Shown here in pieces: positions 16,443 to 24,596 of a DNA stretch of 28,879 nt. Source of the stretch: Parcubacteria group bacterium CG11_big_fil_rev_8_21_14_0_20_39_22 (GTDB lineage: Bacteria; Patescibacteriota; Minisyncoccia; Phycocordibacterales; GCA-002787175); the NCBI GenBank assembly GCA_002787175.1, contig PCWC01000065.1, positions 1-28,879 of the forward strand, in the 5' to 3' direction. The notes under the pieces are model-generated. The model had not been told where the DNA came from and ran no database searches. It was given only the letters and a program-made list of their open reading frames with translations. The position numbers and the translations under genes are program-made. How positions within the stretch are numbered: the first letter of the stretch is position 1; every line of letters begins with the position of its first letter.

Positions 16443-16658
16443 GAGCATATCCACTATCTAAACGCTAAGTAAATAGCAGAATATAGTTTACCCCGTTAGA
16501 AGCTCTGATTCTAACGGGACTCACCTACTGAAACTTCCAAAATTCTGCTCAAATTAAGTCTTTTTCGTCAACATACTTCAGGTAGCTTGCTCAAAATACT
16601 CAATTATCGCGGACTAATTTTGAATTTTCCAGTTAGGTATTAGATAGTGGATAAGCTC
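16443..16658. mobile_element. Nested inverted-repeat element, MITE-like
   Basis: The outer arms (16443-16461 and 16640-16658) are inverted copies matching at 18 of 19 positions, about 180 bases apart. Inside are AGCAGAAT/ATTCTGCT (16475-16482 and 16542-16549), AGTTT/AAACT, and a perfect 10-bp hairpin CCCGTTAGAA-GCTCTGA-TTCTAACGGG (16492-16518). No open frame of note is inside. It fills nearly the whole 273-base gap between neuC copy 2 and the methyltransferase gene. Terminal inverted repeats, size and lack of coding suggest a non-autonomous mobile element; a target-site duplication is not obvious. It could also be a large structured 5' leader for neuC copy 2, whose promoter must lie in or before it. 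Confidence 0.55.
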
Positions 16659-16689
16659 TTAGAAAATACTAACCGAAATAGGTTCGAAG

Positions 16690-17442
16690 TCAATATTTAG
16701 AGACAATATAAATCACATTGGTACCGAACCATTTCTTAAATTTCTTTTGTCCAAACCATTTTTTATTTATGGCTATTTTCTTTAGCCACCCCAATCTCCC
16801 TTTATATACCCCATCATCAACTATGTAATCAATTTCTATCAGGTTAAAATATTTCAATATAGTTTTTTTAATTAGTGCTGGCGTAAATATTGAAATGTGA
16901 TTATTTGTTTCTGTAAATCTATCGATATCACCTTTGAATAGGAACTTCTTCCTAATATTTAGCGAAGTTATATTAGGCATTGAAAATATCCAGACCCCTT
17001 GAGGTTTTATTGTTCTATCTACTTCCCTTATTAAGCTATGAGGGTTTTCTAAATGAGGTAAGACGCACCAGGATGTTGCGAGGTCAAAAAAATTATCTCC
17101 GTAAGGTATTTTTTCAAGATTTAGATCAGCTAACTGAAAATCCAAATATGTGTCACCTTCTTTTATTTCGAGAGGTCTGTAATCATCAATATCGATTCCA
17201 TAAATTTTTAAGAAACCTGAATCTTTAAGTCTAAAGCCAAACTGCCCATTACCGGCGCCGATATCCAGTATTTTCAGCGACTGCTTTCCAAGTTTTTTAG
17301 ACTTTAAAATTTTTTCTATTATACAAATACCCGCCATTGAAGAAGCATCTCCCTTGTAAGATTTAAACCTTTCATTTAGATATCCACTTCTGCTTCGTAT
17401 CTCTTCAGGAGTTAGGTATTCTATTACTTTTTCTCGAGGCAT
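16690..17442 (-). CDS. SAM-dependent methyltransferase
   Basis: A 250-residue class I methyltransferase (Methyltransf_11/23 type). Motif I is ILDIGAGNGQFG at 58-69, the acidic strand-2 end is GIDIDD near 83-88, and motif post-I/II falls at NFFDLATSWCVLPHLENP with the usual 'H.E.P...L.E....'. It is the last gene of the second operon and overlaps the preceding transferase gene by 19 bases, so it probably modifies the sugar handled by that transferase. Unlike the methyltransferase at 7539 it has no zinc ribbon. The basic C-terminal 45 residues (KKIAINKKW, KKFKKW) may touch the membrane. Confidence 0.75.
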   Translation of the reverse strand: MPREKVIEYLTPEEIRSRSGYLNERFKSYKGDASSMAGICIIEKILKSKKLGKQSLKILDIGAGNGQFGFRLKDSGFLKIYGIDIDDYRPLEIKEGDTYLDFQLADLNLEKIPYGDNFFDLATSWCVLPHLENPHSLIREVDRTIKPQGVWIFSMPNITSLNIRKKFLFKGDIDRFTETNNHISIFTPALIKKTILKYFNLIEIDYIVDDGVYKGRLGWLKKIAINKKWFGQKKFKKWFGTNVIYIVSKY

Positions 17443-18785
17443 AAATATTCTAAAATTAATTTAGCTATTCTCTCAGAAGAACCACCATCGATGTATTTTA
17501 ATTGCCTATTTCTGATTTTTTCTCTGAATTCTTTGTCTATACTATGGTCATTTAAATAGGTAGCAATTTGTGACTCAAATTTGTCTCTTGTTTTTGCCAA
17601 ATAAACCCCCTTCGTATTTATTATATCAACTAAATGATCGTACTTGTAGCAAATGATCCTCTCCATCTCAGGCCGAGGAGGATCATAAAAATCAACCATT
17701 ATTACCGGCTTGTCATGCAAAACTGCATCTAAAGCAATACTTGACGGCCCACAAATCACGATATCGCTGTAAAATATTTCCCAAAAAAGTCGGTTATCAT
17801 CTTCCTCCCTAATTTCTCTACCTCCGACCCCCTGATCTTCGAACGATTGTCCTGGGTAATCAAAATAAGTATTCTTAGTTCTTATCTTATCTATTGCCAA
17901 TTCCACAGAATCCATAGGGGGGAACCTTACTATTAAATTACAATCTATATCCAATAAAATTTTAATTACAGAAGAATCAATATCATTGCTTAAAATATAT
18001 CTGTCTCCGACAGGGGCATACATTATAGTAGGATTACTCTTATCTAATCCATTTTGCTTAAAGAATTCATCTTTTGTAATAGCGGGAGGTTTTCGATATT
18101 TGTCATAATGTGGGATCCCAACAACAGAAATGATATTTTCTGATAAATCATGGATCTTTATGGCGTATTCCTTTAAGACTTCACTCCCGACAAGCAACTT
18201 GTCGGGAGCAATCCTAACCAATCCATGTACAGTTAAGTTATCCCAAGATCTCAACATAGAGTAGACTGTTATACCTGACTTCTTTGCCGTTTTTATTAAA
18301 GCGACGTCATTTTCATTTTGAACATCTGTGGAAAATACAAGATCAGGACTTTCTCTACTTAAAATCAAAGGGAAATCACCCATAGGTGAAAAGTAAAAAT
18401 CCATTGTCCTAAATATCGATCTTATAATCTTAAAACCTCCTAAAAATCGCAAAAATCTCCTAACCTGATGTGAACAAAACCTATGATCTCTGTAAAACTT
18501 GTAGTCACTTTGAACAAGATTGGTTTCCGTGGGCAATAGGTATCTTGCAACCCTTTTAAATAGTAATCCAACTAATTTCCTGGAAGGAAGATTTAATCTT
18601 ACAGATGTTACAGAAACCTTTTCGCTGCCAAAATTCTTATTAAAAAAATCCTCTTTACCAGCAGGAACAAGTAATACTATTGAACTTATACAAGAATCTT
18701 CTATTAACATTTTTATAATTTCAGTCTGTAAAATATTTCTTGAAATTATTGGATGGAAACTTGTTATTAATATTTTTTTACTCAT
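17424..18785 (-). CDS. GT-B-like surface carbohydrate transferase (paralog 3 of 4)
   Basis: 453 residues, with the shared landmarks RSWDN (179-183), GIPHYD (223-228), YAPVGDRYILSN, VRFPPMD, CGPSS..DAVLHDKPVI and DGGSSERI. It is most like the 9887-11206 protein, including the SFHP..SRNI start and the DVQNE segment (155-159). Unlike that gene it belongs to the second operon, 6 bases after the deacetylase gene. A perfect GC-rich palindrome (18184-18208) sits within the codons for PDKLLVGSEV; alignment with paralog 1 shows no added residues there. Donor and acceptor are not known; a role in adding a modified amino sugar is suggested by the neighbouring deacetylase and formyltransferase. Confidence 0.65.
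   Translation of the reverse strand: MSKKILITSFHPIISRNILQTEIIKMLIEDSCISSIVLLVPAGKEDFFNKNFGSEKVSVTSVRLNLPSRKLVGLLFKRVARYLLPTETNLVQSDYKFYRDHRFCSHQVRRFLRFLGGFKIIRSIFRTMDFYFSPMGDFPLILSRESPDLVFSTDVQNENDVALIKTAKKSGITVYSMLRSWDNLTVHGLVRIAPDKLLVGSEVLKEYAIKIHDLSENIISVVGIPHYDKYRKPPAITKDEFFKQNGLDKSNPTIMYAPVGDRYILSNDIDSSVIKILLDIDCNLIVRFPPMDSVELAIDKIRTKNTYFDYPGQSFEDQGVGGREIREEDDNRLFWEIFYSDIVICGPSSIALDAVLHDKPVIMVDFYDPPRPEMERIICYKYDHLVDIINTKGVYLAKTRDKFESQIATYLNDHSIDKEFREKIRNRQLKYIDGGSSERIAKLILEYLCLEKK
18184..18208. repeat. Perfect 11-bp-stem palindrome inside a coding region
   Basis: CTCCCGACAAG-CAA-CTTGTCGGGAG lies wholly within the paralog-3 transferase gene. The stem is GC-rich in an otherwise AT-rich gene and no T-run follows. 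It keeps the frame and adds no residues relative to paralog 1. It resembles a REP-type palindrome unit; chance is unlikely for an 11-bp perfect stem with a 3-nt loop. Confidence 0.6.
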
Positions 18786-18791
18786 TTTAAA

Positions 18792-19790
18792 TCACGTAAT
18801 AAATCTCTCACTTGTAATGTTTATTTTTTTATTTACTATCTCCATCAATGGATACTTTCCACCAGGAGCGTCGTTTGTATCAATCCTCGCCAAACTATAA
18901 GGATTCTTTAAATCTCTATTAATTCTTCTATCAACAGTAAAACCCGCAACTACCCCCATTTCAGAGAGCTCTTTCGCAGATTCTTGTATTAAATCGTCTT
19001 TAATATGACCGTAAGGATAGGATAAAGTAATATTTTTATAATCTATTCCTATTTTTCTCATCATCTCCTTCCACTCGACAATATCCTTTAGAAAGTTAAT
19101 CTTATCAAAATTTAGCCAAGATTTGTGGTTAAAGCCATGACATCCAAGCATACCCCTTGAGTGTAGGTAAATTAATTCATTTTTACTCATATAGAATTTT
19201 CTGCTAAATTCTCTCTCATCAGGAACCAATCGTCTAAAAATATTGCTAATAATCTTCTTTTCTATATCACCAGGAAGTACGTTTCTGGATAAAATGAATT
19301 TTAATCTGGCAACATTAATATCGTCATAAAAATAAAGTTTTTTCAAAATAGTGTCTGAAGGCGATATTGAATCAGCGTCTAAGTAAGATCCTGTGCATTT
19401 TTTATACTCTTCAGTTATCAAATTCATAAATACATTTGTTTCTATGTGAGACCGACACCAGTGAATTTTGTGTATATGCAAAACACACTCATCCTTATAA
19501 GGCTCTCCATTCACAAAAAATACCGCAGGTATTTGAAGCTCATCCAGGACAGGCAGTGCCAAATCATATTGACATGCTAAGCCGTCATCAAATGTAATTA
19601 AACATGATTGTTCGGGAAAAGGTTTACCGCCAATTAAACCGTCCATCAAGTCTTTTTGAGAAATAAAACTAAAAGCTTTTTTAAGCTCATTTAGTTGTTT
19701 GATAAGCACATCGACAGGTAATTCATATATACCAGAAAAAGGATAAGTTGTATTTCCAATGTAATGATAATTTACCGATAAAAAATTCAT
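18792..19790 (-). CDS. Polysaccharide deacetylase (NodB/CE4-type)
   Basis: A 332-residue metal-dependent deacetylase. Motif 1 is TFDDG at 66-70. The metal-binding His pair is His218 and His222 (CHGFNH), and LSYPYG (256-261) is motif 3. There is no signal peptide, so it would act in the cytosol on a lipid-linked or nucleotide-linked sugar, or at the inner face of the membrane, rather than on cell-wall glycan. An insert of roughly 100 residues between motifs 1 and 2 makes it longer than a minimal NodB domain, as in several sugar-locus deacetylases. It overlaps the formyltransferase gene by 4 bases; together they could swap N-acetyl for N-formyl. Confidence 0.83.
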   Translation of the reverse strand: MNFLSVNYHYIGNTTYPFSGIYELPVDVLIKQLNELKKAFSFISQKDLMDGLIGGKPFPEQSCLITFDDGLACQYDLALPVLDELQIPAVFFVNGEPYKDECVLHIHKIHWCRSHIETNVFMNLITEEYKKCTGSYLDADSISPSDTILKKLYFYDDINVARLKFILSRNVLPGDIEKKIISNIFRRLVPDEREFSRKFYMSKNELIYLHSRGMLGCHGFNHKSWLNFDKINFLKDIVEWKEMMRKIGIDYKNITLSYPYGHIKDDLIQESAKELSEMGVVAGFTVDRRINRDLKNPYSLARIDTNDAPGGKYPLMEIVNKKINITSERFIT

Positions 19791-20566
19791 ATTTGATTTA
19801 TTATTGGCTTAGTTGAATCTAAATATTTTTTATTAGAAAGGTACTTTTGCAGTAGAAGATTATCTAAATTTATTTTAGCTATAGCTATAGCTTCTTTTGA
19901 CATATCCGATGACCTAAATAACTTTCCAGAACCTAAATCTTGGTGCAATGGCTTAATAACTCCCTTTTCATATTTCTGTATCGAGGAAATCAAGCATTCA
20001 GCTCCTGCCATAATAGCTTTGCAACCTATATAATGAAATGAATCGCCAGAACTCAAATCCGGTCTTTTTTGTGACAATATCTCACCTCCATCTATTTCCT
20101 CAGATGCCAGGTGAATTGTCGCTCCGATGCATTCAGGCTCTCCGTAAACAATTGGCCAAAAATTTGTGGCAGTTCCTCTATAATAAGGAGAGAGTCCCAG
20201 GTGTAGATTTATCACCTTATCCTTATAAATATTGAGAATTTCAGATTTGATTAACCCAGAACCGAACAAAACAATATAGTCTGGATTATTATCTAAAATC
20301 CATTTTACTGTTCTTTTATCATTTACTTCACCAGATTTTATTTTTAAAACATTAGAATTGTCAAAAACCCCCTTAAAAGATCCGAAATATTGATTTTCAA
20401 CCAAATCTCTTTCTCGGAGATGATTTACAATATCTGTTTGTAGGTTTGATTTTCTAACAGGCTTCTCCTCTGCCACCACCCCTACTAAGTTAAAATTCTT
20501 CTGAAGCAGATTAGCCACAAAAGCATGCCTTAGACCATTTGATGTCAAAATAAGACAAGATAGCAT
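19787..20566 (-). CDS. Formyltransferase-family enzyme, probable sugar N-formyltransferase
   Basis: A 259-residue protein with the N10-formyltetrahydrofolate-dependent formyltransferase fold. The catalytic triad is visible as Asn120, His122 (NLHLG) and Asp159 (EIDGG), followed by the loop SPYYRG (126-131) that normally reads LPxYRG. It lacks the C-terminal tRNA-binding domain of methionyl-tRNA formyltransferase, and the HxS of that enzyme is HLG here. Its place between the flippase (1-base overlap) and deacetylase (4-base overlap) genes makes an amino sugar the likely acceptor, as for other sugar N-formyltransferases. The free amine could come from the deacetylase. Confidence 0.8.
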   Translation of the reverse strand: MLSCLILTSNGLRHAFVANLLQKNFNLVGVVAEEKPVRKSNLQTDIVNHLRERDLVENQYFGSFKGVFDNSNVLKIKSGEVNDKRTVKWILDNNPDYIVLFGSGLIKSEILNIYKDKVINLHLGLSPYYRGTATNFWPIVYGEPECIGATIHLASEEIDGGEILSQKRPDLSSGDSFHYIGCKAIMAGAECLISSIQKYEKGVIKPLHQDLGSGKLFRSSDMSKEAIAIAKINLDNLLLQKYLSNKKYLDSTKPIINQI

Positions 20567-21945
20567 TATGATAACTTTAATTTACTAATTTTAGCCATTG
20601 TGGATTTCTTGAATATTTTAAATATATCTTTAACAAAATCTCTATCTTCTTTTCCAAATGTAAACAATTTTCGATTTTCAAATCTTATTTGTAGCCCTAA
20701 TTTTTTTATATAAAAAAATGAAATTATCAGAACTATAAGAGGTGTCACAAATCTTTCCAAAGCTAACCCCCATATTCCTATAGCCGGAAGAAGTATCAAA
20801 TAAAATGACAGACCTAAAACATTTCTTATCACGGAATGTAGAAAGAGGAATTTCTGCTTACGTAAAGTGATAAGGAAAGATACTACCACTATACTTACCG
20901 CCATTATCGGCAAAGCTGAAATTATAAGGAAAAACAAAGGAAGTGACTCTATATATTGAGGAAATATAAATGTAATAACAATCGGAGCCAGTACCATTCC
21001 ACCAATCATAAAAATGATGGAAAGTAACGCCATATATTTCATTCCGTAAGTAAATATCCTCTGAAATGAATTATTATCCTGCACCCTAAGCGGAATCAAT
21101 ACGTTTAGAGTCTTGAATGGCAACATATCTTTAACTGCACCGACAGCAGAATTTGCAACCGTAAATATAGCGACAGCTTCTGTGCTTATAAAAATTTTGA
21201 TAAGCCATGGTTTTATACGACTTGTAGTCTTTGACCCAACCTGACTAAACACTTCCCATTTGCCATAACTTTTAAATAACCTAAGTATCGCAAAACCTTT
21301 TTCCGTTTTCTCTCCTTTCCAAATGCGATAACTCCTCATAAAGGGCGAGATTAAAAACAGAAGAGATAATGACGATCCGATTATCATTGATAGAAACAAT
21401 TCTCGAAGACCTATTTCCGAAAAAACAAAGAAATAAAGCAATATGAAGAATTGAAAAGCCTTATATATAGCCGATCTGCTTGCCGCAGCTGCAAAATTCA
21501 TCCTTAGAGATATCAAAGTCCTCATAGAGGTAAACACGACTTCCGTCAAAAAAAGAAAACTTATCAATCGCACCTCTCTTACAAATTCAACACTATATCT
21601 TTCGGCAAATAGGTCAGCCCCGAAAAAAAATCCAGCCCACAATAAAATTCCGGCAACTATTCTCATTACTGCATATTCTTTATAAATCTTTTTCGCTTTA
21701 CCTTCCTCACCGGCACCAATATGCCGAGATATATCATTGTTTACCACACCCCCTCCGACAGAGAGCAAATCGGTAAATGCACTGTAAACCGAAAGGAGCA
21801 ACTGAAAGACACCGTATTGATATAAAGTTAAGGAAGTTAAAATCAGAAAAGTATTTGAGAATCCAGCCCCTTTGGATATGATATTCCAAAAAGCATATTG
21901 GGATTCACCTCCTATAAAACGTTCCTTAAATGAAAAGGTTTTCAT
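20566..21945 (-). CDS. wzx: Wzx-type lipid-linked oligosaccharide flippase
   Basis: A 459-residue integral membrane protein of the polysaccharide-transport branch of the MOP/MATE exporter superfamily. About a dozen hydrophobic segments run from residue 20 to 425, interrupted by short charged loops (GAGEEGKAKKIYKEYAVMR near 77-95, WKGEKTEKG near 213-221). The C-terminal 35 residues are polar and basic. Length is normal for Wzx. It overlaps the first transferase gene by 4 bases and the formyltransferase by one, so the unit is assembled and exported by one operon. It would flip the undecaprenyl-diphosphate-linked glycan to the outer face for the ligase/polymerase at 269-2950. Confidence 0.85.
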   Translation of the reverse strand: MKTFSFKERFIGGESQYAFWNIISKGAGFSNTFLILTSLTLYQYGVFQLLLSVYSAFTDLLSVGGGVVNNDISRHIGAGEEGKAKKIYKEYAVMRIVAGILLWAGFFFGADLFAERYSVEFVREVRLISFLFLTEVVFTSMRTLISLRMNFAAAASRSAIYKAFQFFILLYFFVFSEIGLRELFLSMIIGSSLSLLFLISPFMRSYRIWKGEKTEKGFAILRLFKSYGKWEVFSQVGSKTTSRIKPWLIKIFISTEAVAIFTVANSAVGAVKDMLPFKTLNVLIPLRVQDNNSFQRIFTYGMKYMALLSIIFMIGGMVLAPIVITFIFPQYIESLPLFFLIISALPIMAVSIVVVSFLITLRKQKFLFLHSVIRNVLGLSFYLILLPAIGIWGLALERFVTPLIVLIISFFYIKKLGLQIRFENRKLFTFGKEDRDFVKDIFKIFKKSTMAKISKLKLS

Positions 21946-23303
21946 ATTTTACTTATTATAAAGTCCGCAATTCTTTCGTTTGATTTACCGTCGATCTTAA
22001 AACACATCTTGGATATTAGATTTTTCCTTTGTTCTCTATCTTTTACCGGATCTGATATGTATTCTGATATTTTTCTCTGAAGATTCTCAAAATTCCTTGC
22101 AACATACACGCTCCCTGTATCTAATACATGCTTGAAATGTGAAAGTGTTTCCAATCTCTTTATAGATTTATGAAAAGGTCTATTTTCATAACCATCAAAA
22201 CCAATGGTCACAGTCGGCTTATCAAATATCGATGCCTCTATTGCGGTTGTTGAAAATACAGAGATAATTATATCGGCATAAGCAAACATACTGACATAAT
22301 TAGCTTTATTGTTTGAAGAATCATTGTCCTGTCGCCAATTAAATACAACATTCTTCATATTTAACAGACGTTTGTATTTTTCCTCCTCCTGTTTACGTTC
22401 CCTTAGACCAGCATAAGGGCGTACCATCAAAGTGGCGGGTCCAAAGACTCCATCGTTTATCCATTTTGCCACTTCCTCCAAAATATCAGCTTCATCGAGA
22501 GCATAAACACTGCCCGAGAAATGAAGTAAAATCTTATGGTCTAAAGGAATACCAAATTCTTTAAAGTATTCTTCTTTGGGTTTTACCAAATCTAAGTCTG
22601 CAAATTTATCAAACTGAGGAAAACCTACAATAGAAACCTGTTTAGGGTCATAGGTATGGTACTCAACCGCCTCCCTACTCATAGGCTCATTCTGAACCAA
22701 CAAGTGATCTGCATGCATTGGAATATAGTATTTGTTTAAATGGTCCCAATTTGCAGCCATACCCATACTCTTTACACCCATTCGCTTTGCCTCAGAGATA
22801 AGTTCTAAGGCAGGATTAAAGGCAATATTAGAGACAAAAATAGCATCGGGTGAATGCTTTTCAAATAATTCTCGGTATGGTCTTTCATTGAAGATTCTTT
22901 GGTAAAGCCAGGGTACAGCTTTTACTTTTATCCATTTAGACCGACCGAAAGTATTGGCTAAAAGAGATTTTAGCCAGGCAAGATGTCTATTACCGCCAGC
23001 TGGTGGAGAATCAGCCCTGGCACCAAACGTTGCAAGCATTTTTGTCGTGCCAGTAAAAATAAGGTACGAATAAAAGAATACAAAAACTTTCTGAAAATAA
23101 GTGGAGGGAAAGGTTTTTTTTATTTCTTCAAAAATAACATTCTCTTGTAAATGAGGTGCTGCCATTTTTTTATATTCTTCGAGCGAAGGGATCAACAGGA
23201 TAATTCTGACATTTTTATCCTTCAATTTAGATACTAACCCGCCCTCTGATAAAAGATGAGGTGCTGCAGCAACGGAAAATAGCTCTACAAACAGGGTTTT
23301 CAT
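21942..23303 (-). CDS. GT-B-like surface carbohydrate transferase (paralog 4 of 4)
   Basis: 453 residues; the most divergent of the four paralogs and the first gene of the second operon. Landmarks are NWDHL (185-189), GFPQFD (227-232), a VRPYAG segment, SVFSTTAIEASIFDKPTV and DGKSNERI. A short stretch reading SPPAGG (99-104) is encoded by a GC-rich near-palindrome (22993-23006) and looks like an in-frame repeat remnant. No Shine-Dalgarno is seen; a TAAATT box ends six bases before the ATG, so the mRNA may be leaderless. The function is presumably sugar or sugar-phosphate transfer to the growing glycan, but this is family-level inference. Confidence 0.65.
   Translation of the reverse strand: MKTLFVELFSVAAAPHLLSEGGLVSKLKDKNVRIILLIPSLEEYKKMAAPHLQENVIFEEIKKTFPSTYFQKVFVFFYSYLIFTGTTKMLATFGARADSPPAGGNRHLAWLKSLLANTFGRSKWIKVKAVPWLYQRIFNERPYRELFEKHSPDAIFVSNIAFNPALELISEAKRMGVKSMGMAANWDHLNKYYIPMHADHLLVQNEPMSREAVEYHTYDPKQVSIVGFPQFDKFADLDLVKPKEEYFKEFGIPLDHKILLHFSGSVYALDEADILEEVAKWINDGVFGPATLMVRPYAGLRERKQEEEKYKRLLNMKNVVFNWRQDNDSSNNKANYVSMFAYADIIISVFSTTAIEASIFDKPTVTIGFDGYENRPFHKSIKRLETLSHFKHVLDTGSVYVARNFENLQRKISEYISDPVKDREQRKNLISKMCFKIDGKSNERIADFIISKI
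22993..23006. repeat. GC-rich near-palindrome inside a coding region
   Basis: CCGCCAGCTGGTGG pairs with itself at six of seven positions per arm around a central AGCT. It encodes the PPAGG part of paralog 4, in a segment of the N-terminal region with no match in the other three paralogs. It is probably a small palindromic repeat absorbed into the frame. Confidence 0.4.
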
Positions 23304-23309
23304 GCGGTT

Positions 23310-23338
23310 AATTTAACACAGATTCAGCCTTTAGTAAA
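23310..23338 (-). promoter_or_regulatory. Predicted promoter of the second operon (leaderless start)
   Basis: On the minus strand TTTACT (23333-23338), a 17-nt spacer and TAAATT (23310-23315) end six bases before the ATG at 23303. Transcription would start at or within a base of the start codon. Its -35 is only two bases from the -35 of the divergent promoter. Confidence 0.5.
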
Positions 23339-23340
23339 AA

Positions 23341-23369
23341 TTGGCAAATGCTTATTTTTTATTTATTAT
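23341..23369 (+). promoter_or_regulatory. Predicted promoter of the GT4 gene (leaderless start)
   Basis: TTGGCA (23341-23346), a 17-nt spacer and TATTAT (23364-23369) end six bases before the ATG at 23376. There is no Shine-Dalgarno and no room for one, so the message should be leaderless. Confidence 0.65.
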
Positions 23370-23375
23370 GTGTAA

Positions 23376-24596
23376 ATGAAAATCGCTATGATATTTAGAA
23401 GGCTTAATGTTAAAGGAGGGACTCAGAGACAAGGTTTAATGCTCGCTAATGAACTTAAGAAAAGAGGACACGAGGTAATTATCTATACTTTATCTTTGAA
23501 TATGGAATCTTGTTATCCAGAACTGCTCAAAGGATTCAAAATTGTAGAGCTTCCTAACGAAGAAAGAGGTGCTTCGTACTATCCTGGGCTTCGTGGCAAT
23601 ATACTGACCGTAAAAAAAGAAAACAGCCTTTCAAGACAGCTTGCGGAATTGATGGATAGCGACTTTGACATTTTAAATCCTCACGACCAAGTAAGTTACA
23701 AAGTGGCATACTATTATAAAAAGCTGAAAAAAGAGATTCCTTCTGTTTGGAATATGAACGATCTTCCTCTGAGAAAGTATGGTTATGATCGAGCCCGTTC
23801 CTCAGATGATAGAGTAAAGCGTCCTTTTTATAAAATAATAGCTTATAGGATATTTGACTGGTATGAAAAATTTTTCTTTATAAGATATCAGGATGCGATA
23901 ATTGTAGTGGACTTTTTTAACCGAGAGCTTGTAAGAAAGTATTTAGGCTTAAAGGCGTTTACAGTAAGAAGTGGTCCTGATTTTGAACATTTCTCATATG
24001 AAGAGAAGTACGCTCCTGATAAAGAACTTAAGCTACTTACAAGTGGAATATTAATGCCTCACAGAAGATATCAAGATGCAATAAATGCACTTCCTCACCT
24101 AATAAAAGCAGGGTTTAATCCTCACTTAACGATTATAGGCGATACAGAAAACGACATAAAGTATTACAAATTTTTAAAAGAACTTGTTGAATCTCAAGCG
24201 CTTGATAAATCTGTTACTTTTGCAGGTAAAGTTTCTGAACAGGAACTAATCTCTGCTTATCATACGAATAACATATATATTTTTCAGCATCATATGCAAA
24301 GTGACGGTTTGTCTCCTTTTGAAGCAGCTGCTTGCGGAATGCCTCTCGTTATATCAAAAACGGCAGGTTGTCATGAGGTAATGACAGATGGTAAAGATGC
24401 CCTACTGATAGAACCTAAGAATCCTGATGATATTGCAGAAAAAGTACTAACATTGTCCCGCAACCCTGAGCTTTTTAAGAAAATGGCGAAAAATGCAAAT
24501 AACTTTGTAAGAAGCAACTTCGGATGGCCAAAGTACACTGATGGTGTTTTGTCAGTAATGGAAAAAACTAAACAAGGAACTCAAATTAAATTTTAA
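23376..24596 (+). CDS. GT4-family glycosyltransferase
   Basis: A 406-residue retaining GT-B glycosyltransferase. The N-terminal domain starts KIAMIFRRLNVKGGTQRQ, with the GG loop that binds acceptor or donor phosphates. The C-terminal Glycos_transf_1 domain has LLTSGILMPHRRY, TIIGDTEND, and the donor-binding block SDGLSPFEAAACGMPLV, where the first acidic residue of the usual E-x7-E is Asp. It is cytosolic or loosely membrane-bound and would use a nucleotide-diphospho sugar. It is transcribed alone, divergent from the second operon, and its end overlaps the reductase gene tail-to-tail by 11 bases. Sugar specificity cannot be assigned. Confidence 0.87.
   Translation: MKIAMIFRRLNVKGGTQRQGLMLANELKKRGHEVIIYTLSLNMESCYPELLKGFKIVELPNEERGASYYPGLRGNILTVKKENSLSRQLAELMDSDFDILNPHDQVSYKVAYYYKKLKKEIPSVWNMNDLPLRKYGYDRARSSDDRVKRPFYKIIAYRIFDWYEKFFFIRYQDAIIVVDFFNRELVRKYLGLKAFTVRSGPDFEHFSYEEKYAPDKELKLLTSGILMPHRRYQDAINALPHLIKAGFNPHLTIIGDTENDIKYYKFLKELVESQALDKSVTFAGKVSEQELISAYHTNNIYIFQHHMQSDGLSPFEAAACGMPLVISKTAGCHEVMTDGKDALLIEPKNPDDIAEKVLTLSRNPELFKKMAKNANNFVRSNFGWPKYTDGVLSVMEKTKQGTQIKF

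Noticed and set aside
16492..16518. Intrinsic terminator after the second operon
   Set aside because: The 10-bp stem is perfect but no T-run follows on either strand; it is better explained as the core of the nested inverted repeat.
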